NCBI GenBank assembly: GCA_905233385.1
Contig: CAJOEH010000003.1
Coordinates: 24,809-88,808, forward strand
Reading direction: 5' to 3'
Length of the DNA stretch: 64,000 nucleotides
From: an uncultured Oscillospiraceae bacterium
GTDB taxonomy: Bacteria; Bacillota; Clostridia; Oscillospirales; Oscillospiraceae
In this document: in pieces, positions 19,647 through 29,240 of the stretch
Numbering within the stretch: position 1 is the stretch's first letter
How the letters are laid out: the number at the start of each line of letters is the position of its first letter
The notes under the pieces: generated by a model
Databases searched by the model: none
What the model was told of the DNA's origin: nothing
What the model saw: the letters and a program-made list of their open reading frames with translations, nothing else
Position numbers and translations under genes: made by a program

Positions 19647-21998
19647 TTAGTCCATATCCGTCGTGTCGGCAAACAGTACGGTAATTGTCGTGCCGCGTTC
19701 GACCTGCGTGCCGGGCGGGATGTCCTGCGCTGTCACGACGACGTGGCCGCGCTTCGAGTCCGTGCCCTTCGCCTGCAGGTACAGGCCGGCGTCGTTGAGC
19801 GCGCGCGTCGCCTCCTCGACCGTTTTCCCGAAGAGGTCGGGCACGTTCACCTTCCCGGTCGGCATGGTGTCGTCGGTGTAGAGCAGGACGGTCGAACCGC
19901 CCGGCAGCAGTCTTCCCGCCGCGGGGATCTGGCTGACTACACGGCTGCCGCTGCCGATCACGCGATAATCCAGCTGTGCTTCTTTCAATGCCGCGGCGGC
20001 TTCACTCTTCGTCATGTCTTTTATGTCCGGCATGCGGACGCTGACGCGGCTCAGGTCGCCGTCCTCGTATTCCGGCGAAACGCCGAGATACGGCAGAATA
20101 TCTTCAAAGACCGCGGCGACGGTCGGCGCGGCCATCACGCCGCCGGAGATATAGATCCCGCTCGTCGGATCCGGGGTGTCGAGCGCGATCAGCACGACGT
20201 AGCGCGGGGCCTGCATCGGCGCGATGCCGACGAAGGAGACGATCTTGTCGTTCGTGAGCTGGCCGTTCTCCTCGCGCTGGTCGGTCTTTTCCGCGGTGCC
20301 GGTCTTGCCGCCGATGCGGAAGCCCGCCACGTTGGCGTTCTTCGCCGTGCCCTCGGTGACAACCGATTCGATCAGCTCGCACATCGTCGCGGAGGTCTGT
20401 TCGGATATGACCTGCCGGACGACCTCGCGCCCCTGCTGACGGACGATCTCTCCATTCTCGTCGAGCACCTGAGAGACGACGTAAGGCTTGAGCAGATAGC
20501 CGCCGTTGACGACCGCACAGACGGCGCGGACGAGCTGGATCGGCGTCGGCTTGACCGTCTGGCCGAAGGAGGTCGCGATCAGATAGCTCGTGCCGTAAGT
20601 GTCATAATTGGAAAGGCGTTCCTTCGTGTGGAAGATGCCGCCCGATTCGCCGGGCAGGTCGATCCCCGTCGGCTCCAACAGCCCGAACGCCTTGCAGTAG
20701 TCGTAAAAGGTCTCGCCGCCGATCTTCAGCCCGATGTGCGCGAAGGCGAGGTTGCAGGAGTTCTGCAGGGCCTGCGCCGTCGTTTCCGAGCCGTGGCCCT
20801 GATGCCGCCAGCAGTTCAGCGGCTGGGAGCGGCCCTCGAAGGTCTCTCTGCCGCCGCAGTAGAAGGTGTCGCTTAGCGTCACCGCTCCGCTGTCCAGCCC
20901 TGCGGCAAGCGTGATCAGCTTGAAGGTCGAGCCGGGCTCGTAGCCGTCGGACACACAGCGGTTGCGCCACTGGCGCAGACGCTCCGCCGCGACGGCGTTG
21001 TTGTAATCGTCGATCGCCTGCTGCCGCTCCGTACTGTTCTCCGGCAGCTCCATTGCCGCGTCGTAGAGCGCTTCCAGCTGCGCGTCCTTCTCGGGGTCGA
21101 AGATCGTCAGATACTGATTCGGATCGTAGCCGCCGATCGTGGACATGGCGACGATCTCGCCGGTCTGCGCGTCCATGACGATGCCGAACGCGCCGTTTTT
21201 CACGCCGTAGCGGTCGATCGCGTCGCGCATCTGCTTTTCCAGCGCCCGCTGCACGGTCAGGTCGATCGTCAGCACCAGGCTGTCTCCGTCCGTCGCCTCG
21301 TAGTAGGTCTCGTAGGAGTACAGCATTTCGGTCTCGTTGTTGCCCTTCGTCGTGATGACCGCGCCGGCGGTGCCCTCCAAAGCGCCGTTATAGTAAGCCT
21401 CCAAGCCCTCCGAGCCCTTGTTCTCCACGTTGGTGAACCCCAGGAGCTGGGACGCGACTTCGTGGTTAGGATAATAGCGCAGGGAGTCCGGCTCCAGATG
21501 GACGCCGACGATCTCGTTGTCGCTGACGAACTGCCGCACCGCGTCGCAGGTTTCTTTCGGCTGCTTGCGGCGCAGCACCTTGTAGCGCATGGAGGTGTCC
21601 GCCGCCTGCTTCCTGATATACGCCTCGTCCAGATCCAGAATCGAGGCGAGGTTGCTCGCCAAAAAGTCGATATCGACCTTGTTCTGATACAGTTCCAGCG
21701 GGTCGAGGAAAATGTTCTCCACGCTGACGGACGCCGCCAGCACTTCCATGTTCCGGTCGTAGATCGTGCCGCGGCTCGCCGTCACGCTGGTCGAGCGCGT
21801 CTGGTTGCTGATCGCCTTGGACTGATAATACTCATGGTCGATCAGCATGAGTTTGACCAGTCTGCCCGCCACGACAGCAAACGCAGCGATCCCGAACAGG
21901 ATCAGCAGGACGAACACGCCCCTTCGAACGTAGGTGTCGGACACGCTCCGCGCCCTGCGCAGGCGCATTCTCCTCGGACTGGCCGCCGTTTGCTTCAT
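19647..21998 (-). CDS. spoVD: Class B PBP transpeptidase with C-terminal PASTA domains (FtsI/SpoVD-like)
   Basis: SRGTIYDRN, SDGYEPGSTFKLIT, GGKTGTAEKTD, C-terminal PASTA repeats (VRMPDIKDMTKSEAAAALKEA; VNVPDLFGKTVEEATRALNDAGL). Confidence 0.88.
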   Translation of the reverse strand: MKQTAASPRRMRLRRARSVSDTYVRRGVFVLLILFGIAAFAVVAGRLVKLMLIDHEYYQSKAISNQTRSTSVTASRGTIYDRNMEVLAASVSVENIFLDPLELYQNKVDIDFLASNLASILDLDEAYIRKQAADTSMRYKVLRRKQPKETCDAVRQFVSDNEIVGVHLEPDSLRYYPNHEVASQLLGFTNVENKGSEGLEAYYNGALEGTAGAVITTKGNNETEMLYSYETYYEATDGDSLVLTIDLTVQRALEKQMRDAIDRYGVKNGAFGIVMDAQTGEIVAMSTIGGYDPNQYLTIFDPEKDAQLEALYDAAMELPENSTERQQAIDDYNNAVAAERLRQWRNRCVSDGYEPGSTFKLITLAAGLDSGAVTLSDTFYCGGRETFEGRSQPLNCWRHQGHGSETTAQALQNSCNLAFAHIGLKIGGETFYDYCKAFGLLEPTGIDLPGESGGIFHTKERLSNYDTYGTSYLIATSFGQTVKPTPIQLVRAVCAVVNGGYLLKPYVVSQVLDENGEIVRQQGREVVRQVISEQTSATMCELIESVVTEGTAKNANVAGFRIGGKTGTAEKTDQREENGQLTNDKIVSFVGIAPMQAPRYVVLIALDTPDPTSGIYISGGVMAAPTVAAVFEDILPYLGVSPEYEDGDLSRVSVRMPDIKDMTKSEAAAALKEAQLDYRVIGSGSRVVSQIPAAGRLLPGGSTVLLYTDDTMPTGKVNVPDLFGKTVEEATRALNDAGLYLQAKGTDSKRGHVVVTAQDIPPGTQVERGTTITVLFADTTDMD

Positions 21999-22088
21999 GC
22001 ATCTTCCCCGCTCCGGAATATAGTTCAAAAACATGGGCGGGGATTACATTCACCGCCCATGCTCTGCTTGTTTACTATATGTCGCAGG

Positions 22089-22598
22089 CTATGAGAAGTA
22101 TTCCGCCGCGTCGCGGAACAAATTTCGGAATGCGTCAAAGACCTGCTCGAAAATATTGCGTTCTTCCGGAACGTCGAAAACCTGCGTGGTATCGCCGGCT
22201 GCAATTTCTATTTCGCGGATCTGTGACGGTTGGGCCTCGCGCATCCCGAGCTGTCGGGCGCGCTGCTCCACCTGTTTCAGATCCAGAGACTGCTCGTAGG
22301 TCGCCGTCAGGCGTTCCTGCTCCTGCGTCAGCGCGGCGCGGGTGTCCTGCAGGGCGCTGACCTTGCTCTGCTCCTCGAACATGCGGACGAAGCTGAAAAC
22401 GACGAGCAGGAGCATGAAGAGCGCGACCGCGCCGCCCACGATCGTGAACGGAGAGACGACGAGACGCAGTTTTTCCTTCGGTTTTTCCTGCGCCGGAACG
22501 TCGGGCAGTCTTTGGGGACGTTCCAGCGGCCGCGCCGTGCTTTCCTGCGTGAAGATATTCAGCGCCGCAGATCCGTTCGTACGGTATTGCTCTGCCAC
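22089..22598 (-). CDS. ftsL: FtsL-like / septum formation initiator-like membrane protein
   Basis: One TM followed by coiled coil (QEQERLTATYEQSLDLKQVEQRARQLGMREA), between rsmH and PBP. Confidence 0.75.
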   Translation of the reverse strand: MAEQYRTNGSAALNIFTQESTARPLERPQRLPDVPAQEKPKEKLRLVVSPFTIVGGAVALFMLLLVVFSFVRMFEEQSKVSALQDTRAALTQEQERLTATYEQSLDLKQVEQRARQLGMREAQPSQIREIEIAAGDTTQVFDVPEERNIFEQVFDAFRNLFRDAAEYFS

Positions 22599-22621
22599 CG
22601 GGTTCGCCCCCTTTCATTCGT

Positions 22622-23554
22622 TCAGATTTTTTCCGCGACCCGCAGCTTCGCGCTTCGGGCGCGGGGATTCTCGTTCAGCTCCGTTTCGCCGGAGAGAACG
22701 GGTTTTCTTGTGATGATCCGCGCGATCGGCTTTTTCCCGCAGACGCAGACCGGAAACTCCGGCGGGCAGGTGCAGCCGCGCGCCGCCTGCTGCATTTCGC
22801 TCTTGACGATGCGGTCTTCGAGCGAATGGAACGTGATGACGCAAAGCCGTCCGCCGGGGTTGAGACGGCGGAACGCCGCCTGCATCAGCTTGCTGACCGC
22901 GCCGAGCTCGTCGTTGACCGCGATGCGGATCGCCTGAAAGCTCCGCTTCGCCGGGTGCTGTTTTTCGCGCAGCGCCTGCGGCGGCATCACGCCGCGGATC
23001 ACGTCGACGAGTTCCAGCGTCGTTTCGATCGGCGCAAGCTCGCGCTTTTTCACGATACTCGCGGCGATCTGCGGCGCGTAGCGTTCTTCGCCGTAATCGT
23101 ACAGGATCCTGCGCAGGTCCTCCTGCGGCCAGGTATTGACCACGTCGTACGCTCTCAAAGCGTCCTCGCGGTTCATGCGCATATCCAGCGGCGCGTCCGC
23201 CATATAGGAAAAGCCGCGCGCCGCGTCGTCGAGCTGCGGGGAGGATACGCCCAGATCGAAGAGCATCCCGTCGACGGCTCCGATCCCGAGGCCGTTCAGG
23301 ATCGTATCCAGCTCGGAAAAGTTGGAATGCACGATCGTCACGCGGTCCAGAAACGGCGCAAGGCGCTCGCGCGCCGCTTCCAGCGCGGCGGTGTCGCGGT
23401 CGACGCCGATCAGCCGACCTGTCGTCAGCCGCTTCGCGATCTCATAGGAATGTCCCGCGCCGCCGAGCGTGCCGTCTAAATAGATCCCGTCCGGTTTGAT
23501 CGCCAAATATTCGATGCATTCGTCCAGCAGGACGGACTTATGTGAGAATTCCAT
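22622..23554 (-). CDS. rsmH: 16S rRNA (cytosine1402-N4)-methyltransferase
   Basis: HKSVLLDECIEYLAIKPDGIYLDGTLGGAGHS; GRLCVITFHSLEDRIVK. Confidence 0.97.
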   Translation of the reverse strand: MEFSHKSVLLDECIEYLAIKPDGIYLDGTLGGAGHSYEIAKRLTTGRLIGVDRDTAALEAARERLAPFLDRVTIVHSNFSELDTILNGLGIGAVDGMLFDLGVSSPQLDDAARGFSYMADAPLDMRMNREDALRAYDVVNTWPQEDLRRILYDYGEERYAPQIAASIVKKRELAPIETTLELVDVIRGVMPPQALREKQHPAKRSFQAIRIAVNDELGAVSKLMQAAFRRLNPGGRLCVITFHSLEDRIVKSEMQQAARGCTCPPEFPVCVCGKKPIARIITRKPVLSGETELNENPRARSAKLRVAEKI

Positions 23555-23979
23555 CAGAAGCCGAGCTCTTCCATCACGGCGGCGATCGCCTCGGGCGTGA
23601 GGAACTTCTCCTCCTCCGCCGCGTAGCGTTCAGCCGACCAGATCTCCGCGCGGCCCGCCTGGCCGAGGAAGACGACCTCCTGCGTGATCCCCGCGTACTC
23701 GCGGAAGGATTCCGGCAGGAGGAATCTCCCCTGCTTGTCCGGCTCGCACTTGGCGACGTTCGCGAAGAAGAAGCGCATGGCGCGCGCCTTGGAGGACGGC
23801 AGCTCGTTGCAGTGGTCGAGCACCTTCCGCCATTCTTCCTCGGGATAGACCGTCAGGCAGGCGTCCGGCGCCTTCGCGATATAGAAGGACGCGCCGAGCT
23901 CGTCACGGAGCTTCGCGGGAACGAACAGTCTTCCCTTCGCATCCAAAGCATGTTGATATTTGCCGTACATTCCCTTCAC
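23554..23979 (-). CDS. mraZ: Transcriptional regulator MraZ
   Basis: GKYQHALDAKGRLFVPAKLRDELG; GRFLLPESFREYAGI. Confidence 0.96.
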   Translation of the reverse strand: MKGMYGKYQHALDAKGRLFVPAKLRDELGASFYIAKAPDACLTVYPEEEWRKVLDHCNELPSSKARAMRFFFANVAKCEPDKQGRFLLPESFREYAGITQEVVFLGQAGRAEIWSAERYAAEEEKFLTPEAIAAVMEELGF

Positions 23980-23983
23980 CTCA

Positions 23984-24018
23984 CTCCATTTTGCTCATTT
24001 TTCATCCATTTTGCTCCA
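23984..24018 (-). promoter_or_regulatory. MraZ operator (four boxes, exact 10-bp period)
   Basis: Minus strand TGGAG-N5-TGGAT-N5-ATGAG-N5-TGGAG at 24018, 24008, 23998, 23988, between the promoter and mraZ. Confidence 0.8.
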
Positions 24019-24028
24019 CTTTGATATT

Positions 24029-24057
24029 AGTATACTATTACAGAATTGAAAATGCAA
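24029..24057 (-). promoter_or_regulatory. Sigma-A-like promoter of the dcw cluster
   Basis: Minus strand TTGCAT-17 nt-TATACT. Confidence 0.65.
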
Positions 24058-24150
24058 TCACTTTTTCGCATTTTCTATGGCATTTTTGTGATTTTTTTCG
24101 GCGTTTTCTGCCGGAATTTCATATTTTTGAACATATGTTTTATTTTGAAG

Positions 24151-24190
24151 CAAAAAACACCCCGTATCTCGTTACAAGATACGGGGTGTT
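24151..24190 (-). terminator. Intrinsic terminator downstream of xdhD
   Basis: Minus strand AACACCCCGTATCT-tgtaacg-AGATACGGGGTGTT TTTT. Confidence 0.85.
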
Positions 24191-24213
24191 CTCAGTTGTT
24201 CAAAACCGGAAGG

Positions 24214-24255
24214 GACAGATTGCCACGCCGGTTTTCAACCGGCGTGGCAATGACA
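24214..24255. repeat. Dispersed palindromic element (GACAGATTGCC..GGCAATGACA)
   Basis: 14-bp perfect arms TTGCCACGCCGGTT-ttc-AACCGGCGTGGCAA; shares flanks with elements at 31.6-32.0 and 49.8-50.3 kb. Confidence 0.85.
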
Positions 24256-24310
24256 TGCGTGTTAAGAATCACTCTGTTTCGACGGTTTGGGGCTTCATTG
24301 GCTGCCTGAA

Positions 24311-27190
24311 TCAGATCTTTCCAAGCGCCTTCAGGATCTTTTCCGGCGTCATCGGCCAGTCTCTGAGCCACACGCCGCAGGCGTCGTGGATGGCGATGCC
24401 GATCGCGGGTGCCGCGCCGTTGCAGGCGATCTCGGAGATGGACTTCGCGCCGAAGGGGCCGAACTTGTCGTCGACGTCGACGAGGACGGACTTGAAGTCG
24501 TCCGGCGCTTCGTTGATCATCGGCGCGCCGTAGTCGGTCAGGTTGGCGTTGACGCACTTGCCGTTTTCGTCGAGGTACATGCCCTCGTACAGGCTGTGGC
24601 CGATGGACTTCATGACCGCGCCGTAGATCTGCGTCAGGGCGCATTCCGGGTTGATCGGCGTGCCGGCGTCCTGCAGGGCGTAGAACTTCTGCACCTTGAT
24701 CTCGCCGGTCTTCACGTTGACCGCGACCTGCGCGAAGTGCGCGCCGTACGGGACGGAGGAAGCCGTCGTGATAAAGCTGCCGTGGGCGATCATCTGTCCC
24801 CTGCCGCCGCCGGAGGTGGCGGTGTGGGTCAGCTCATAGTAGCTGATCGACGCGCCGGTGGCCTTGGAGTAAACCTCGCCGGGCGCGCGGACGTCCAGAT
24901 CCTCGACCTTCTCCTCGAGCTGCAGCGCCGCCTCTTTCAGGATCAGCTCTTTGAGCTTTTTGGAAGCGACGAGGGACGCGTTGCCGGAGAAGAACGTGCC
25001 GGAGGACGCGTAGGAACCGGTATCGAACGCGCAGGCGTCGGTATCGCCGGAGACGACGGTGATGCGGTCCATCGGGAGCTTCAGCACTTCGGCGACGATC
25101 TTCGCGGAGATCGTGTCGAGGCCGGTGCCGAGGTCTGCGCCGCCGCTGTTGAGGATGACCGTGCCGTCGGTCTCGAGCTTCGCGATCGCTTCCGCGTGGT
25201 CAAGGCCCGGCAGGCCGGAGCCCTGCATGATCATGGCGAAACCCTTGCCGATCTTCCAGTCGGGATCGTCGGAGACTTCCTTCTTGCCCCACTCGATCAT
25301 CTGGCAGCCCTTTTCGATGGCTTCGTCCAGGCCGCAGGAGCCGACGGGTACGACCGCGCCTTCGCGGCCTTCGCCGAGGCCCTTGAGGATCTCGAGCATA
25401 TAGCCTTCCTCGACGTGGTTCTTCTCGATCATCAGCTTGAAGTCGACGCCGAGCTTTTCCGCAAGCTCCGCCATCGCCATCATGATGCCGTAGTTGCCCT
25501 TGGGCGTGCCGTAGCCCTGATAGGCGCCGGCGGGCGGGGTGTTGGTGTAGAAGACCTTGAGGTCGTACGCCATGTTGTCGACCTTGAACAGCGGCAGGGT
25601 CTTCGAGCAGCTGTTCATCGGGACGGTCAGGCAGTGGTTGCCGAACGGGCCGGTGTTGGCACAGACTTCGAGGAAGATCGCCGTGATCGTGCCGTCCTTC
25701 TTGCCGCCCATCTTGACGCGGACGCGCATCGGGTGGCGAGTGGAGTTGGCGATGAATTCTTCCTCACGGGTGTTTCTGTAGTAAACGGGCTTGCCGGTGA
25801 TCCACGCGGCGTAGCCGGTCAGCTCTTCGACCAGAATGTCCTGCTTCGCGCCGTAGCCGCCGCCGACACGCTCCTTGATGACGTGGATCTTGTTCTCGGG
25901 GATGCCGCAGACCCAGCTCACGATTCTTCTGACGTGGTAGGGCACCTGCGTGGAGCAGTTGAGCACCAGTCTGCCCTGCTCGACGTGGGCGTAGCAGACG
26001 TGCGGCTCCAGCGGCGTATGCTGGATCTGACTCGTCTGATAGGTGTGGTCGACGACCGCGTCCGCCTCGGCAAAGGCCTTCTCCACGTCGCCGATGCCGC
26101 CCTTGTTGGATGCGGCGATGTTCTTCTGGATGTTCGCGCCGAGCGGGAACTGATAGATGACCTTGCCCTCGCGGGGATCGCCCGCTCTGGCGTTGAATTC
26201 GTCCAGATCGGCGGGAGCGCCGGCGTTGTACTGCACGGGGCCGTTGTGCACGAGCGGCGCGCCGGGCGCCATCGCCTCTTCGACGGTATAGACGGCTTCG
26301 GTCGGCTCGTATTCGACTTTGATCAGGGAGGCCGCCTTGTCGGCGATCTCCTTCGTTCTTGCCACGATGCCCGCGACGCGGTCGCCGACGTGGCGCACCT
26401 TGCGGTTGAACAGGCGGCGGTCATGCGGCGACGGTTCTGGGTTGCCCTGGCCTGCCTGCATGTAGTAGACGTCCGGGCAGTTCTCCGCGGTGATGATCGC
26501 GGCGACGCCGTCCAGCTTTTCCGCCTCGGAAATGTCGATTGACTTGATGTACGCGCTCGCGAACGGGCTGCGGATCACGTGCAGCACCCAGGCGTTCGCG
26601 GGGACCTTGTCCTCGACGAAGACCGGCTCGCCGGAGACCAGCGCCGCGCCGTCGATCTTGTCCATCGGCTTGCCGACGATCTCAAGCTTCGGACGGAAGG
26701 AGGGCGCGATCTCGCTCTGATACGCGCCGGTGTCGCGCAGTTCGATCGCCAGCTTGACGGCAAGATAGTAATGCTCATAGCCGGCGTCACGGATGAAAAT
26801 GCCGGTCAGAACTTCTTTGATTTCCTCTCTGGTGGGGTACGGCTTCTGTTCCAGCAGCCACGTCAGGATCAGCGCGGCCGTCGGCGCGTTGTACGCGCTG
26901 GCAACGATGCCCGCGGAGATCATGGCCTTCTGCACGAAGTTGAGCTCTCTGCCGTTCAGAAGGCCTTCCGCCGTGCGGATCTCGGCGCCTTCCGCCTGAT
27001 ACAGGAGGATGAGGTTGGAGTAACGCAGCTTTCCGTTGAAAACGATCGTATCGGAGCCGGCAAAGCCTTCCGCGTCGTCGCTGTCACGGACGGAGAGATA
27101 GCCGCTGCGGTAGAGAACGTCCCGTAACCGCTCGGCAGGCTCGCCGGTCAGCGTGCGAAGCTCGCCGTTGATCTTGCATTTAAATTCCAT
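24311..27190 (-). CDS. xdhD: XdhD-like molybdenum hydroxylase (cysteine-less ferredoxin-like N-terminal domain fused to molybdopterin domain; putative selenate-reductase Mo-subunit family)
   Basis: 959 aa; SVRDSDDAEGFAGSDTIVFNG N-terminus as recalled for E. coli XdhD; IKERVGGGYGAKQD molybdopterin motif. Confidence 0.85.
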   Translation of the reverse strand: MEFKCKINGELRTLTGEPAERLRDVLYRSGYLSVRDSDDAEGFAGSDTIVFNGKLRYSNLILLYQAEGAEIRTAEGLLNGRELNFVQKAMISAGIVASAYNAPTAALILTWLLEQKPYPTREEIKEVLTGIFIRDAGYEHYYLAVKLAIELRDTGAYQSEIAPSFRPKLEIVGKPMDKIDGAALVSGEPVFVEDKVPANAWVLHVIRSPFASAYIKSIDISEAEKLDGVAAIITAENCPDVYYMQAGQGNPEPSPHDRRLFNRKVRHVGDRVAGIVARTKEIADKAASLIKVEYEPTEAVYTVEEAMAPGAPLVHNGPVQYNAGAPADLDEFNARAGDPREGKVIYQFPLGANIQKNIAASNKGGIGDVEKAFAEADAVVDHTYQTSQIQHTPLEPHVCYAHVEQGRLVLNCSTQVPYHVRRIVSWVCGIPENKIHVIKERVGGGYGAKQDILVEELTGYAAWITGKPVYYRNTREEEFIANSTRHPMRVRVKMGGKKDGTITAIFLEVCANTGPFGNHCLTVPMNSCSKTLPLFKVDNMAYDLKVFYTNTPPAGAYQGYGTPKGNYGIMMAMAELAEKLGVDFKLMIEKNHVEEGYMLEILKGLGEGREGAVVPVGSCGLDEAIEKGCQMIEWGKKEVSDDPDWKIGKGFAMIMQGSGLPGLDHAEAIAKLETDGTVILNSGGADLGTGLDTISAKIVAEVLKLPMDRITVVSGDTDACAFDTGSYASSGTFFSGNASLVASKKLKELILKEAALQLEEKVEDLDVRAPGEVYSKATGASISYYELTHTATSGGGRGQMIAHGSFITTASSVPYGAHFAQVAVNVKTGEIKVQKFYALQDAGTPINPECALTQIYGAVMKSIGHSLYEGMYLDENGKCVNANLTDYGAPMINEAPDDFKSVLVDVDDKFGPFGAKSISEIACNGAAPAIGIAIHDACGVWLRDWPMTPEKILKALGKI

Positions 27191-27195
27191 CGCGC

Positions 27196-27888
27196 TTACC
27201 TCCCCTGTTCAAAAACGATCTTGGCAAGATACTTCTTGTAGTCCGCGCCGCCGGTCAGATCGTCCTTGTACGCCAGCTTTTCATAGATCGCGGGGCTGTC
27301 GCCGACAGCGAGACCGCTGCCGTGGACGGTGAGGGCGTACACGCTGCCGCTCTGGGCCGCGATCACGGCGGCGTGGGAGGCGGCGGTGTTGCCGAAGCGC
27401 TTGACCCAGCCGGTACGGTCGGGATCAAGGAGGATCGCCTCGATGACCGGCGTACAGCCGCAGCGCAGGAAGTCGGCGACGGGGATCTCCTTCTCGCCTT
27501 CCTTCGTGCAAAGCAGCAGGGTCGCCTCCGCCGCGCACATCGCGGCAGCGAGGTAGCTGTCGTCCCGGCGCAGCGCGAGGTTGCCGCCGACGGTCGCGGC
27601 ATTCCGCTTCTCAAAGGAGGAACAGAACTTCGCCGCTTCCTTCAAAAACGCGGGAACGAGCGGGCTTTCGACGACCTCCTGCAATGTCGCAAGGCCGCCG
27701 ATCCGCAGCTTGCCGTCCTTGACTTCGATCTTCGTATCAACAAGGCCGTTGAGGTCGATCAGGTCCTTGCCCGCGGCCTCGGAGCCGAGGCGCAGGTCGT
27801 CGGTGCCGCCGGCGAGATAAACGGAATCGTCCGCGTGGTCCGCCCGCAGGGCGACCGCCTCGCGGAGGGTGGTCGGTTTGTAGATCAT
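27196..27888 (-). CDS. ygfM: FAD-binding subunit of molybdenum hydroxylase, YgfM-like
   Basis: 230 aa; KPTTLREAVALRADHADDSVYLAGGTDDLRLG; KRNAATVGGNLALRRDDSY; adjacent to xdhD as in E. coli. Confidence 0.8.
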   Translation of the reverse strand: MIYKPTTLREAVALRADHADDSVYLAGGTDDLRLGSEAAGKDLIDLNGLVDTKIEVKDGKLRIGGLATLQEVVESPLVPAFLKEAAKFCSSFEKRNAATVGGNLALRRDDSYLAAAMCAAEATLLLCTKEGEKEIPVADFLRCGCTPVIEAILLDPDRTGWVKRFGNTAASHAAVIAAQSGSVYALTVHGSGLAVGDSPAIYEKLAYKDDLTGGADYKKYLAKIVFEQGR

Positions 27889-27903
27889 CGTTCAGACCTC
27901 CGA

Positions 27904-28770
27904 TCATTCGACTCTGCCTGCCGGATGGCCGGCGGCGAGCGCGTCGATAAAGTATGCCAGCATTCTTCTGGTGGAGTTTCTTCTGTATTCCGGCATCGCG
28001 TGCGGGCTGATGACGCCGTTCCACGCGTCCAGGAATTCGTCTTTGACGGCGGGCAGCTCGGAGAGCTTCCTGCCGATCAGCAGTTCTTCCGCCGCTCTGG
28101 ATCTTGCGACCTTCGGGCCCGCCGCGCCGGAGGAGGCGCGGAAGTCGACGACGACGCCGTCCCTGACGGTCGCGGCTGCCGAGAGCGTCAGCTTGGAGAT
28201 CGCGTTCGCGCGCCGCATACCGATCTTGCGGTAGAAGATGTGGGTAAACTCCTGCGGCGGCAGGATGACTTCGGTGATGATCTCGTCGTCATGCAGCGCG
28301 GTTTTCTTGCTGCCGAGGATGAAATCGTCGACCTTCATTCTGCGTTCGCCGTCCAGGCTCTTGAGCACGAGCTCGGCGTCGAGCAGGATCAGCGGCTGCG
28401 GCATGTCGCCCTTCGGGGAGGCGTTGCCGATGTTGCCGCCGATGGTCGCGCTGTTGCGCAGGGCGATCGCGCCCATGCGGGAGGCGGCGTCGATCAGGAG
28501 CGGATGCACCAGCTCGGAGCGGCTGATCTCCGCGGAGGTCGTCAGCGCGCCGATGGACACGCTGCCGTCGGCGTTTTTGCGGATGCCCTTGAGCTCCTTC
28601 ACGCCGGTGAGGATCATCACGGGGCCCTTGAACGCGGGCGTAATGCCTGCGCCCATGCTGTTGGAGACCATCAGGTCGGAGCCGCCCGCGAGGATCGTCG
28701 CGTGATACTCTTTGCGGATCTCGAGCGCCTCCTGCAGGGTCTGAGGCATGAAGCATTTTACCTGTTCCAT
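27904..28770 (-). CDS. xdhB: Xanthine dehydrogenase-type FAD-binding subunit
   Basis: MPQTLQEALEIRKEYHATILAGGSDLMV; RNSATIGGNIGNASPKGD. Confidence 0.88.
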   Translation of the reverse strand: MEQVKCFMPQTLQEALEIRKEYHATILAGGSDLMVSNSMGAGITPAFKGPVMILTGVKELKGIRKNADGSVSIGALTTSAEISRSELVHPLLIDAASRMGAIALRNSATIGGNIGNASPKGDMPQPLILLDAELVLKSLDGERRMKVDDFILGSKKTALHDDEIITEVILPPQEFTHIFYRKIGMRRANAISKLTLSAAATVRDGVVVDFRASSGAAGPKVARSRAAEELLIGRKLSELPAVKDEFLDAWNGVISPHAMPEYRRNSTRRMLAYFIDALAAGHPAGRVE

Positions 28771-29240
28771 AGCGCTGCTCCTTTCTGCGCCGCCAGCCGG
28801 ATGGACTCGACGATCAGGTCGTATCCGGTGCAGCGGCAGATGTTGCCGCTGATGCCGACGCGGATCTCTTCCTCCGTCGGATCGGGGTTCTTGTTCAGCA
28901 GGCAGTAGGCTGCCATGACCATGCCGGGAATGCAGAAGCCGCACTGGACCGCGCCGCCCTCCGCAAACGCGTCGATGATGCATTTGCCCTTTTCGGTGTC
29001 GCGGATGCCCTCGATGGTCAGCAGTTCACAGCCGTTCACCGCGCCGATCGGGATGATGCAGCTCGTGACCAGCTCGCCGTCCTTGACGATGGAGCACGCG
29101 CCGCATTCGCCCTCGCCGCAGCCTTCCTTGGAGCCGGTCAGACCGTAGTCGTCGCGGAGCACGTCCAGAAGTCTGCGAAGCGGGTCGCCCTCATAGCGCA
29201 TTTCCTTGCCGTTCAGCTTAAATTGAACATCACTGTACAT
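28758..29240 (-). CDS. xdhC: Xanthine dehydrogenase-type [2Fe-2S] subunit
   Basis: 160 aa; GCGEGECGACSIVKDGELVTSC, GGAVQCGFCIPGMV, NICRCTGYDLI. Confidence 0.92.
   Translation of the reverse strand: MYSDVQFKLNGKEMRYEGDPLRRLLDVLRDDYGLTGSKEGCGEGECGACSIVKDGELVTSCIIPIGAVNGCELLTIEGIRDTEKGKCIIDAFAEGGAVQCGFCIPGMVMAAYCLLNKNPDPTEEEIRVGISGNICRCTGYDLIVESIRLAAQKGAALWNR

Noticed and set aside
24311-24700. Frameshift or pseudogene status of xdhD because its Fe-S cysteines are missing
   Set aside because: The ORF is intact over 959 aa and the cysteine-less N-terminus matches the pattern I recall for E. coli XdhD, so it is likely a family trait.
24287-26542. 751-aa plus-strand ORF
   Set aside because: Antisense to xdhD; composition typical of shadow ORFs.
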